A DNA stretch of 64,000 nucleotides from positions 2,108,001 to 2,172,000 of the forward strand of contig JAQOOI010000022.1 of NCBI GenBank assembly GCA_028554645.1, written 5' to 3'. Below the pieces are notes generated by a model. The model was not told where the DNA came from. It worked only from the letters and a program-made list of their open reading frames with translations, and made no database searches. Numbering within the stretch: position 1 is the first letter of the stretch; each line of letters opens with the position of its first letter. A program made the translations under genes and the position numbers. The DNA is from Omphalotus guepiniiformis. Taxonomy: Eukaryota; Basidiomycota; Agaricomycetes; Agaricales; Omphalotaceae. This document shows positions 21,180 to 31,827 of the stretch, in pieces.

Positions 21180-21822
21180 GGTTGACGGGGCCTTTTTAAA
21201 TTATTTCTGGCAAACTGGTTACTGTGGCTTGCAGAAAGAATTTAGAGTGTAGAGACGATGGCAGAAAAGATTGCAGTGAATGACCGGCGACCCCGTGAGT
21301 AGATACTTCCGGGGTCCTCCAAGCCACTCATCCAGCGGCTGTACAGTTTTTGAATTCAGCCTCCTATAAAGCACGGCCGGCAACAGCCCTTTCTCTTAAC
21401 GCATTTTTCACAGGTTCGTTTCTCTTCTTTTTTTATTCGTTGTTTTCCTCATCTCACTTGTCTCTTACAGCTTCTTAAAAGCATCTCGACGATGACTCGC
21501 CCGCCTTTCGGGGACTGGAGTGGGTCGAGGACCTTGAGACCGTCATAGAACGCTGGAGAGCAAGTAATACGATGGGACTTGGGTGCGGCGAACTCGTTAT
21601 GTTGATTCTTCGCAATTAGCCTGTGGGCCTCGTCGCAATGTCTCGTTGTACACGTAGAATATTCGGAGTCTGTATAACATATACTGATACTGATACGAAC
21701 TTTGAAAATGTAAAATAACCACCAGTTGGCTGCACATGGCAATTCGTACGACGTATACACCACGTGATCCGGTATTAGATATCCGGTCCTTTCTCCTCGT
21801 CGACCACCACAGTGAGCTCTGC
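21180..21822. other. Divergent promoter region Stm1-like / SPP1-like
   Basis: A TATA box (TATAAAG, 21365-21371, plus strand) is followed by a candidate leader intron (21414-21470, GTTCGT to CTTACAG) and an 18-codon open frame (21492-21548). These probably belong to the 5' leader of the SPP1-like gene. An antisense open frame here has no recognisable family. Confidence 0.4.
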
Positions 21823-24800
21823 ATGTCGAAACGGCTCGCGATCTCTTCGTTACTGTGCGACGACGACGACGCTGTCCGACTCCCCTCGTCAACTACTGAG
21901 CCCCAGATTGTCCCAGAGCCCGTCGTCCTCGCTCCTCATCTCAGAAAGTCTCCCCAACGCCTCGACACAGATTCTCATTCAAGAAATCAATATCTCCCTT
22001 CAACGTCCAATGTTACGACGAGGCCTACCACTTCTGTTGCCGCAAGTCCCTCTCTGGCTTCCTCTCCTACAAGTTCCAGACTTGGACTTGATGCACTAGT
22101 ACATGCGGCATCTGAAGAGCGTAGACGACTTTCAGTTTCAGGGCCTCCAAACACTAAGGGTTCCTCTTATCAACCACCTGCTCTCGCTTCTCGAAATCCT
22201 GCAGAGGATACCTTTCCCCAGTTTCACCCCCAGCGTTCTCCTAATCTCAGCCCTCTTCATGAACTCAAACTTAGAACTACCAATCCCATCTCGCCTTTGC
22301 TTACTCAACAACAACAGCAACCACAACGACGTACTATACCTCTCGACGATGGCGGTCCTGTTCATCTCAGTCCTGTTGAAGATCTCAGCCGTCGGGCTGG
22401 CCCCAGCCGTTCACCATATACCTTTCCATCCCCTTTGCCCCCTTCATCGTATCGACCATCCTCCTCTCACAGTTCTCCCTCTATACACTCCCCATCATAC
22501 CACCATTTGTCTCCGGCCACCGATCATCCCCGCGAACGCTCTAGAGATCGCGAAAGAGAGCAGATTCGGGAACGTGAAGCACATGACCAAGAACTGCTGC
22601 AGTATCAACAGAGGCACCATAGGCAACAACAGCAGCTAATGCTCATGCAGCAAGAACAGCAGAGGCATGTTCATCGGGACCGTATCCTTGGCTATGGGTC
22701 TACAGGTGCCGCCCCTAGGGTAGATGCCGACCGATCAGCTCATTCGCCCCTTGATCACCGCGACCGTCATGGACGCAAGTCAGACCCTCTACCTGGCCCC
22801 GGAATGCGAACTATATTAAGCCCGACTACAGAGCGTACATCATCGTCGTTGTCGGGTCCTGGCATGGCATCGAGTTCCACTTACACTAACTACATGCCCC
22901 TCCCTACACCCACGCGATCTTCGCCTCACTTGCAACCTGTCCATCAGAGTTCACATACCTCCCGGTCATTAATTTCCCCTTCATTCCCTCATGCAGATCT
23001 TTCGTTTGATCGGGAGGATGAACGAACGAGCAAGAAGAGGAGACACTCGGATGCATCGCCGTTGAGAAACGAGGAGACAAACCCCAGCGAAAGGACCATG
23101 GGTATTGGCGAACAGCTTGAGAGAGAAAAGGGAAGGGCAGCGGAAAGAAATATATCTGGAGACTGGGACAATCCGTATGGGAGGGATAGAATGCGGGAGA
23201 GATATGAGATGGAACGTCTTCTGCGAGAGCGAGATAGAGAAGAACTGGAGCGTGCGCGTCATGAGCAGGAGCGGGAAGCCAGGCGTGGGGTGGGTGGGAC
23301 AGGTTACTCAGGACCGAGTCTGAACACCATCACCAACGCCCGTCCTACTAGTATCGCGGCTATCACCAGCCCTTCCATCCCTTCCATCCCTGCGATAACG
23401 AGCCCGACCACAAGGAGGGCTGGAGCGGGTTATGATCCTGTACATGACCTTGATCAAGTTCGACCCCCTCATAGCCAGGAAAATGTACAGAAGAGATCAC
23501 ATGAGATCGCGGACATTTCTCGAGATGGGCAGGACAACCAAAAATTTAGCGGCACTGCACCGATACCATCTCATGAGAGAAATGAGACAAGTCTGGAACA
23601 GCAAGAAATTGCTGCTCTTACTCGCACAGAGGACTATCCCCAGCAGCAGCCATCTCGGACAGCTCAAACGTTTTTTCATCATCGGGTAAATGATCGTGAC
23701 CCCGTTCATTCTGCTCACCGCGATTCCCAGGCTTTCCTACAGCTGCAAATGCAGGCAGAAACTTTTCGTCGACCCCCACATCACGTAGAGCAGGAACAAC
23801 ATCAAGAATCACCCCATGTACCTCGTATTCCTCACCAGCCTAGTGTCCAGCATCAACACCGAGTGGTTAGTCCAAACTCTATCGGCCGCCGTTCTCCTCC
23901 AGGAAGTCAAGTTGGAAGAGCGATTGCAGCGAGGAAGGTTGAATTGGAGCACCAACAGCAGCATTTGTCTATTGTGGTGGAGTCCAGTCCGAATGCTGTC
24001 AAAATTGAGAAGAGGGACGGTATCCTCCCATCTACGTCACCGTCCATGGGTCGCTCAACGGCTTTGATGCCGCCATCTGCCAGTGGACAGCCTTTGCAGT
24101 CACCTCCCAAAGGCCCGGAGGAGAAACCAAAATCTGAGCTCCTTGAAAGAAAGAGAACTCGGACCATAGCTCTTGACGATGTGGCTGAGGTTGCTAGTGG
24201 CGCACCAATAGTAGATGGGTCTACGCCTATCCTAGCGGAGTCATCTTCATCGCAACAGCATTCACAACCGTCGGACTCCATTCCCGTTCCTACATCCCAC
24301 TCTACACACCCGGTCATACTTCAAACAAAGCCTGTCCATCAGCGAGCACCCACGCAAGCCCAAGTGCAGCTAAATGAAGACGAGGACGCCCACGAGTGGT
24401 TCCTGGAGCATTATGCGGATGACACTTCAGAGGCTCGGCCTCCGAATACACAGTCACAACCCCCTCCTTCTACCTCTAATCGCCCGCGAGAGTCTAAAGC
24501 AGATCCAGTGAGGATGGGCACAAAGAGCCCTATATCCAAAAAACATATTCCGCGGACGCCGACTCCAGTGACGCACCCCTCTCCTGCGACTGAAGATAAT
24601 GATGCTGTGATGGCTCTTGAACAAGAGCTGGAATTGGGCTTGGCGGAAGTCAGTGCCGAATACCAGAAGAAGAAAGAATCGTCGGCCAATGCGATGGATG
24701 TCGATGAAGCAGATGTTGACCAGGCTGTGGCAGTGCTGGTGGAAGATGCGCTTTGCACGGGTCCAGAAGAGAATGAGGACGGTGAGAGTGAGATTGACAA

Positions 24801-26830
24801 AGATGAGAACACAGTGGACGTAGAGGATGAATTACTGAGTCTATTAGACGATCGACCACAACATCACTCGACAAACAATGTGCCAAAGCATCATCCTCAT
24901 ACCAGTAATTCCCAAAGCTCTTCCTCGTCAGGGCGCAGATCATCCAAGCCGTCTAAACCAAAGCACGCAGTCAAACACTCTCCTCCCAAACCACCCGCCT
25001 TGAAACTCAAGGATGAATCTGGCTCTCAGCCCGCGTCGCCACTTACAGGGCCACTTGTCAGATCGGCCACCAGGTCGCCTAGCGTCGGACTGGGCACCAG
25101 TGCAACCAGGGCGTCTTCATTACGGCCTCACGAGAAAGACGACAGGGAATCCATGCCTCCGCCTGCAACGCCTAATAAGGAACAGGTTGAAGTTGTCGCA
25201 AGTGCAGCACAGCCTAAAAAGAAGGGAAAGGTGTGTATGTTCAGGCGATTTCACTTCCCTTGCTTAGCCTTTTGACAGCCTGGTCCCAAGCCCAAACCGC
25301 GAAACTCAGATAACGCTGTGGTTGGCGCTCCGCCGCATGTCCCACCCAAGCCTCGAAACAAGCCCGGTCCGAAACCCAAACCGCGTGACGAATTCGGGAA
25401 TATCATCCGTGCACATGCCGCACCCCCCGCGTCAGCGAAGGCTGGTAAAGGCGCTTCGACAACGCCTGCGCCACAAACTACCAAGAGTACTTCATCTTTA
25501 GGAGTGGTGAGCGGAAGCGGAGCAAGGTCTCGCTCTACTTCGGTTCTTCCTGGTGGGTCTGCTGGGCCTGAGGGTGATGCTAGTGCGAAGGGCGATGATG
25601 AAAAAGAAGTGGATGACGACAAGCTATACTGTGTATGCAAAACACATTACGATGAGGATCGGGCCATGATAGCGTGTGATGCGTACGCAGTGTCATCTCT
25701 CAAAAGCTTGTGAATGCTGACAATGTTGTGTGTAGATGCGACGAGTGGTATCATACGCAATGCGTGGACGTTCAAGATCATTTGGTCGACCTTGTGGATC
25801 AATTCTTCTGTCCCTTGTGTGTTGAAAGTGAGCGTCGTTTTCTCGCCAATAGCGTATCAAACTGATTAATTACTCCAGAACATCCTACTCAAAGTTTTCA
25901 GACAACATATAAGCCTCGCTGTCTGTACGGCCTAGACTTCCCCGATCCTGATTCCCCTAAAGCGTGTCACAAACCTGCTCGTCCGTTTTCAAAGTACTGC
26001 TCTGATGAGTGCGGTGTCAAGAATCTGCGTAAGCGAATTGATGTCTTTACTAAGAAGGGCGGTAAAAAGGACGATTTGTGGGAGACAGTCAAAGATGCGA
26101 CAGCGCGCGAGGGAATAGTCAAGTGTGTTGAGGAAGTTGATCCTATGGATACCGATGATGGTGGAGTTGTATGTGTGAAGACCGTCATGAAGGAGGTCAA
26201 GCCAGCAAAGTCTAAGAAGGATCGGGAGCTTGAGCGCTTGCACAGTTTACTTGGCGGAATTGAGAAACTTCGCGAAGAGCTCAAGCGTGACATGGACATC
26301 GTCTTATGGAGGGAGAAATTATTGCAGTTGGCCAGTGACAGGGCAGAAACTGTTGGTCAATGCGGGTGGGATCAAAGGTTGTGTTTTTCCGATGAAGACT
26401 ATGCTGATTATGGAGAGGGTGTGTTGGAGAGCTACGCGGAGCTTGAGGAAGATGAGATGAACGCGGATGGAGAGGGAGAGTGGTGGTGTCCCGGTGAACA
26501 AGAGTGCGAACGCCATGCGGGGTAAATTGCTCAAAGACATTCCTGAGTTTGCACTAATTTTCTACTGATAGCTGGCAGGGTCTTCGTACCAAAGACGTGG
26601 ACAAGGAAAAGGAGAAGAAGGAAGAAGCCTTGACGAAACTCACCAGGAAGGAACGCGAGATACGCAAACGTATAGACAGTATGATGGAGGACGCTGACGG
26701 AGGACGCATCAACGCAGCACCTGCTGATCCACCCAAACCGAGCAACAAGTTGACGAACGGGCACCATGCCAAAGGCAAAGTAAATGGCGACATAGCCAAG
26801 AAGGGCAAAAAACGAAAGGCCCCGTCCTGA
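21823..26830 (+). CDS. Spp1/CFP1-like PHD-finger subunit of the Set1/COMPASS complex
   Basis: About 1600 residues after joining five exons. The start MSKRLAISSLLCDDDD precedes about 1100 residues of low complexity: Ser/Pro/His-rich, Gln-rich, and an Arg/Glu repeat (RERSRDREREQIRERE). A PHD finger follows (about 1255-1305): YCVCKTHYDEDRAMIACDACDEWYHTQCV and FFCPLC. The Spp1/CFP1 C-terminal region has KPRCLYGLDFPDPDSPKACHKPARPFSKYCSDECGVKNLRKRI and a coiled coil (KSKKDRELERLHSLLGGIEKLREELKRDMD), with later Cys/His (WWCPGEQECERHAGW). In COMPASS this subunit reads H3K4me3 and promotes H3K4 methylation. Yeast Spp1 is about 350 residues, so the disordered N-terminus is the oddity. An upstream in-frame ATG (21736) is less likely as start. 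Confidence 0.85.
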
Positions 26831-27125
26831 ACTGCTGATTTAGATGTATGTATTTTTATCGTGATTTGTTTTGTTCAAATGCTATCCTATTACTTGGTAT
26901 CGTACAAACGCAGATTGTACTCGCTTCTTTCACTGTTGAGACCTCTTCCAAGGACATTATATCGAACTCGTCAACTCATGCCTACCTAATTTTGCCTTCT
27001 TGTATTGCACATTTGACATTGTAGCTTCGTAGTTTGTCGTGTAAATGCTCAGATCATATATGAACATTGCGCACAGGTAAAGAAGGATGAGTGCTGTATA
27101 CGGAACAAAGCCGCGTACTTCTGAA
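26831..27125. other. Convergent 3' region SPP1-like / LSM1
   Basis: About 295 bp between convergent stop codons, AT-rich, with no recognisable gene. Confidence 0.5.
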
Positions 27126-27752
27126 TTAGTAGCCGTCACCTTCACCACCTTCCTTCGAGAAACCTTTCTTTTCATAAAGTATCTTTGCGGTAGTCTCGTC
27201 ATGTCGCTTCTTGGCCTCGATATCGTTTTTGTGATAAGGAAGGAGCTCGCTGTATTCTACTTGATGAAGGGGTATGTCGTCTTCTTGATCGAGATCCTGG
27301 GGCAGGTCAGTGAGTCAGAAGGCCATGAAAGCGAAAAACGAGGGGCAGAGCGTACAATTTCGCCCAATAACACGACGTTTTCACCGCGAATGAGGAACAG
27401 GCCGTGCCAATTTTCAGCAAACGCATTGCCGTGATATATCCGTTCGACGGTGTCCTCAAGAACGAGATTTGCTATGAGCACAAGGATCAGCAGAAGCAAA
27501 CGCAGTGAGAACGGTATTTGGACACACCAAACTGGTCATAGGAACGCAAAACACCATGTAACTTTCGTCCGTCTCGTAGTATCACCAACATCTTTCCTGA
27601 GAGATGAATGCATTGCGATTTATGGCGAGTTCGCGGAGACAAGGTGCGTAAAGTTCAGGAGGAGCAGCGTTGGAGGATTGACGGTGGGTAGACGTACTGT
27701 CCACGCAATCCACTAAAGAGCCTGATGTGGTAAATGGTATTAAAGAGTCCAT
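27126..27752 (-). CDS. LSM1: Sm-like protein Lsm1
   Basis: Four exons: MDSLIPFTTSGSLVDCVDRK, then MLVILRDGRKLHGVLRSYDQF, then ANLVLEDTVERIYHG..GLFLIRGENVVLLGEI, then DLDQEDDIPLHQVEYSELLP and a charged tail ending GGEGDGY. The Sm1 and Sm2 motifs are complete, and the LVLEDTVERI segment is characteristic of Lsm1. Lsm1 belongs to the cytoplasmic Lsm1-7/Pat1 ring that binds deadenylated mRNA and triggers decapping. The C-terminal extension after the Sm fold is typical for Lsm1. Start and stop are fixed by conserved sequence on both sides. Confidence 0.93.
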
Positions 27753-27903
27753 AAGAAAGAGAATGCCGGGCTAGCAGATAAAGATGATGGTGGTAGCGGC
27801 TTAAAAAGGTATGGACACTGCGATCAAATTCTATCCAACTGCGTATATTTCCTCAATGTATCTATTATACTCTGACAATCCAAGTCAGATAGGCCGACTT
27901 TTA

Positions 27904-28346
27904 TTATGCTGACAAGTTATGACCGTCATCCTTTTTGATAGATTTCCACAACTTGCTCAAGGAGGAATAGCAAGATGGACATAGGTGATGAGCTAGCTTT
28001 GGACCACCACAAGCAGGACAGTTGACGATATCTATGCCAGGATGTCAGCTACGCCCAGGGGTTGTATGATTTGATACTGACTGTGCTTGTCCTTCAACCC
28101 CTTGTTAGCAGCACGCATGGCTTTGCGTGAATGAGAAACTTTCTTTTTGGGTACAGCCAAGAGAATGCGGGGGAAAAGTTCGTCAAGAAATGAAGGAATT
28201 TTCCATAATGAACCGAATGAGAATAAAGAGAGAAATAGCGGGTTTGAAGCTCTCAATGCTGGGAAGAGCATCATTGCAGTGGACACTGACAGAAGTGAAA
28301 GACGCGATTTGTTTTCGACGCTCGGACCAAACAAAAGCGCCTGCAT
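27904..28346 (-). CDS. Mitochondrial large-subunit ribosomal protein bL32m
   Basis: Two exons. A mitochondrial presequence (MQALLFGPSVENKSRLSLL, continuing through hydrophobic and basic residues) leads to the mature start AVPKKKVSHSRKAMRAANKGLKDKH, the hallmark of bL32. A zinc ribbon follows in exon 2 (NCPACGG..HLCPSCYSSL: Cys-x2-Cys and Cys-x2-Cys). The intron lies at CACA|gtcagt..gcatag|ATATC. The ATG at 28346 is used; an open frame extends four codons further but starts with GTG. The start codon is only 33 bp from that of the divergent NDUFA5 gene. Confidence 0.88.
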
Positions 28347-28379
28347 CCGAACCACCACGAAGTCGTTCTTTAACGGAAA
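28347..28379. promoter_or_regulatory. 33-bp divergent spacer between two mitochondrial protein genes
   Basis: This is the entire distance between the start codons of bL32m (minus) and NDUFA5 (plus). The transcripts must start inside each other's coding regions or from a very compact shared promoter. No TATA box is visible. Confidence 0.5.
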
Positions 28380-28819
28380 ATGTTACGCTTCACTCGTCCT
28401 CTATACCAAATTGCAAAGACGACTACGGGAATTACTGGACTCGGCGTGCATCCTGACCCGCTTCCTGTGCTTGCTAGAACATACGAGTCTACGCTGACGG
28501 CACTCGGGTCACTACCAGAAACATCTGTCTACCGTCAAGGAACGGAGGCGCTAACGCTGCGAAAATTGAATATCGTGAAGGGGGTGAATGGGAACATTGC
28601 TGCAGCAGAGAAAGAACTAGACGAGGGACAAATTGAAGAGTCTATATTGATTGCATCGGACGAACTGAAACTAGTTGGAAAGATGGCAGAATGGAAAGCG
28701 TAAGTAATGCATTTGTGATTCTACAGTTGGTACTAAGAGTGAATTACAGATGGGAGCCTCTAGAAGAAAAGGCAGAGAAAGGACAATGGGAATACTTCGG
28801 AAGTAGCAACTCTACTTGA
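28380..28819 (+). CDS. NADH:ubiquinone oxidoreductase subunit NDUFA5 (B13)
   Basis: The ETC_C1 NDUFA5 family is an accessory subunit of the peripheral arm of respiratory complex I. The sequence starts MLRFTRPLYQIAKTTTGITGL, aligns with the family's TTGLVGL start, and continues with YRQGTEALTLRKLNIVK, GQIEESILIASDELKLVGKMAEWK and, after one intron, AWEPLEEKAEKGQWEYFG. The WEPL..QW ending is characteristic. The size (about 128 residues) fits the family. The N-terminus is Arg-containing and amphipathic, consistent with mitochondrial import. Confidence 0.92.
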
Positions 28820-28918
28820 TAGACTACTGTACTTTATTACCAAATGTCCGGAACTACTCTTTTCCGACGGATTGTGGGGAAATTATAAGTACTCATCAGT
28901 CTTCCACCGACGACGACA

Positions 28919-30508
28919 ATGTTTCCGCGTACATTGTCTCGTGCAATGAGCACCCAGGTCCCCCGTGGCCTCGCCGCCGTTCTCAACAAGAATCCAACTG
29001 ACGTCGTCATCACCTATGCGAAGCGTACTCCCATCGGTCGCGCAAGGAAGGGCCAGCTCAAGGACATTCCCGTCGACGAGCTGATGTATGCGTTGTTCAA
29101 GGTGCTTTCAATTAATGTACTTTTCTCTTCCATCTCTAATAATTCTGTGTAGCAAGCTATTGCCCAGACCAAGCTGGATCCTAGCAAAGTTGACGACATC
29201 TGTGTCGGTATGTGCTCACTTGTGCTCACTTGACCTTTACTTACCCTTTCATGCAGGTAACTGTCATGCTGTTTCTCCCTTGTATCTGTCTAGGTCTGCT
29301 GCTCTCGCCGCCGGCTTCCCCCAAAGTGTGCCTATATCTACTGTCAACCGACTCTGCTCCTCCGGCCTCATGGCTATCAGAAACATTGCCCAGGCTATCA
29401 AAGCCGGAGAGACTACCCTAGGCATTGCAGTCGGAGTAGAGAGCATGAGCCTCAAGTGTGCATTTCATTGCCTGTCCATGCTCACTCGCTCATGCCTGCC
29501 CTCAATCCTCGTCCTACTCCCGAGGTTTCACAGGTCGTATCAGACAACACTCTGGCTCATGACTGCTTGCAGGTGAGCTTCTAGCTGATCTCTGCGTACC
29601 TTTGCTCATCCCGCTTCATCTTAGCCTATGGGTTGGACCTCTGAAATGGTTGCAGAAGCGTACAGTGTACCGAGAGAGAAACAGGATGATTATGCCTTCA
29701 TTTCTCATACACGTGCGAACGAGGTATGTAAACCCTAGTCGTATCAACAAATTTTGGTCCGACCTTTCGTCAGTCTGTAGCCAAAGGTATATTCGCGGAC
29801 GAGATTGTTCCTGTCACTTTCCGTGGTACAACTGTTTCCGTCGATGATACTATTCGTCCTGGCGTGACGAGGGAAGGCCTCGCCGCGATTAAACCCGCGT
29901 TTCCAAACTGGAACCCGTCAACAACAACCGCTGGAAATGCTTCTGGTCTCGGAGATGGCGCTGCCCTCTGTATCATGACAACCAGGGCCAATGCAGAGAA
30001 AGAAGGAATGGAAATCATTGGCAAATATGTCACCAGCACTGTTGTGGGTGTCGAACCCAAGTATATGGGTATCAGTCCTGTCTTTGCCATCCCCAAGCTT
30101 CTGGATGCTGTGGGTTTGAACAAAGAAGACGTCGACGTTTATGAAGTAAGAAAACTGGCTTGCTATCTGACATCTTGACACTAATAAAATTCCGTAGATC
30201 AACGAAGCCTTTGCCTCGCAATTCGCATATTGCGTTGAACACCTCCAGATACCTATCGAAAAAATCAACCCTAACGGTGGTGCAATTTCTATTAGCCATC
30301 CGGTGGGAATGAGTGCGTGCTTCCTCCTTCTATACTCTGGACTAGGTGCTCATCTGATGTTCCAGCTGGTGCACGGCAAGTTGTTACCGGTCTCGCGGAG
30401 CTGAAGCGCAAGAATCAACAATTACTTGTGACTAGCATGTGTATAGGAAGCGGAATGGGCGCCGCTGGCATTTTCGTGAACGAAGCTAGGCATGAAGCGA
30501 AATTATGA
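28919..30508 (+). CDS. Peroxisomal 3-ketoacyl-CoA thiolase, with an apparent GT..AA intron
   Basis: Thiolase catalyses the last step of beta-oxidation, releasing acetyl-CoA. Motifs are DVVITYAKRTPIGRARKG, the acylation cysteine in VNRLCSSGLMAIRNIAQ, GVESMSL, PMGWTSEMVA, TTTAGNASGLGDGAA, INEAFASQFAYC and the second cysteine in MCIGSGMGAAGIF. The protein ends EAKL; AKL fits a type-1 peroxisomal targeting signal. Two oddities occur. First, joining GVESMSL to NPRPTPEVS requires an intron at 29456-29505 ending in AA, not AG. Second, the usual GHPLG reads SHPVG, so the glycine before the catalytic histidine is serine. Other introns are canonical. The gene is either spliced in an unusual way, a damaged allele, or carries a sequence error. 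Confidence 0.85.
29456..29505 (+). other. Thiolase intron with non-canonical AA acceptor
   Basis: The donor is AA|GTGTGC. The conserved continuation NPRPTPE can only be reached if the exon resumes after CTCAA (29501-29505). No AG exists between the donor and this point. The first AG downstream (about 29522) would remove NPRPTPE and shift the frame. Confidence 0.65.
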
Positions 30509-30586
30509 GATGATGTAATAAATATCACTTTGACATATTAAACGGGATCAAGTTATGTAACCGTAGATATTCCTTTCCTTGTCCCC

Positions 30587-31670
30587 ATGCTTGAAACGAT
30601 TTACATTGCTAGACACGGTACGTCTTTCATCCCACGACTATCGTCCATAGAAACTGAGCGAATACAGGGTTCAGACTGAATTGGATCAGCAACAGCTGGT
30701 GAGCTCGATGTCAGCGCAGACTTGTCGCGATTAGTACACACAATTCAACGCTAGGAAGAGCGAGACTGGTCTTCCCAGAGACCCACCACTCGCTGCATTC
30801 GGCGTGACTCAAGCTCAAGAGCTAGCCGACTATTTTCTTTCACTTCCCGAAGATCAGAGGCCAACAGCTATATTCTCTTCTCCGTACTGTGAGTAGGGTT
30901 ACCAAGATGCTCATATCCTGGTACGACACTTACCGTTCTTCAAGATCGCTGTCTTCAAACATCGAATCCGGTATCTGCAGCTCTCGGCGTTCCAATATAT
31001 GTTGAACACGGTACGTTCTCATACCCTCCCATCGCGAACCTTACTGAATCCTGGTATCAAGGTATATCTGAATGGTACTCACCCGCCGCTCCCGGCACTG
31101 GTCTGCACCCCCGTCCCTCCTCCGCCTCTGACCTAAAGACCTACTTTGATGCAATCGATCCCGTGACCTGGTCATCGATCCACTATCCATCCCGCAAAGG
31201 CGAAGACGTCGAACAAGTCCACGAACGCATCAAGATCTTTCTCTCAGATTTCATCCCAGGAGTAGAGTCCCGCTTCCCCATGCACAAACGCGTGCTGTTA
31301 GTGAGCCACGCTGCGACGGTCATTGCACTTGCTAGAGTACTCGTGGGTGATTTGGAAATGCCGTTGAGAGTCGGGTGTTGTTCCCTGAGCGAACTTTGGA
31401 GGAAAGAAGATTCTTGGGATATCAAGAGACGCGCGGAAGCTGATTTCTTGACGGGAGGTGTACAGAGGGATTGGGGTTTTGAGGATATTCAGGTTGCGGA
31501 CGGGAAGGTTTGTTGGTTGTGTCTTTTGTCAAAAGAGCCTTGTATTAATTGAATTTGGGTATTCACAGGTGGTAGACGATGTTGGTGTTCCTGGTACGGA
31601 GAACGATGTAGATGAGCCTGTGGGGTCAATGCTTTCAAAGACTCGTACTCATATAAATAGCTCCCTATAA
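30587..31670 (+). CDS. Histidine-phosphatase domain protein, Tfc7 (tau55)-like, copy 1
   Basis: The start MLETIYIARHGFRLNW carries the RHG catalytic histidine. After short introns come SETGLPRDPPLAAFG, PTAIFSSPYYRCLQTSNPV, ISEWYSP, YPSRKGEDVEQVHERI and VLLVSHAATVIALARVL with the second histidine. The IYIARHG-(F/Y)-R-NW start and the SEWY and VSHAA segments match Tfc7, the histidine-phosphatase-like subunit of RNA polymerase III factor TFIIIC; other phosphoglycerate-mutase relatives are possible. The C-terminus is extended (VVDDVGVPGTENDVDEP..) beyond the phosphatase fold. A second paralogue follows directly. Confidence 0.75.
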
Positions 31671-31827
31671 GTGATAGAACTACTACGCCACAGTTCGTAT
31701 ATACATAGAATTTAGTCGCGTTCACATGCCCACGAGATCACCAACGCAACACCTTGATCATTCAATGCCAGTGCATGTCACGATCTCTTTCTCTTGTTCT
31801 ATCACTAGTATCGTTAAAGCAGCCCCA

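Noticed and set aside
21449..21892. Minus-strand frame of 147 residues overlapping the start of the SPP1-like gene
   Set aside because: No recognisable domain, overlaps the promoter and leader of the plus-strand gene; kept only as a remote possibility.
23907..24317. Antisense frame inside the SPP1-like gene
   Set aside because: Low-complexity shadow of a long coding exon.
28347..28358. Four extra codons at the start of bL32m
   Set aside because: This extension begins with GTG; the first ATG is at 28346.
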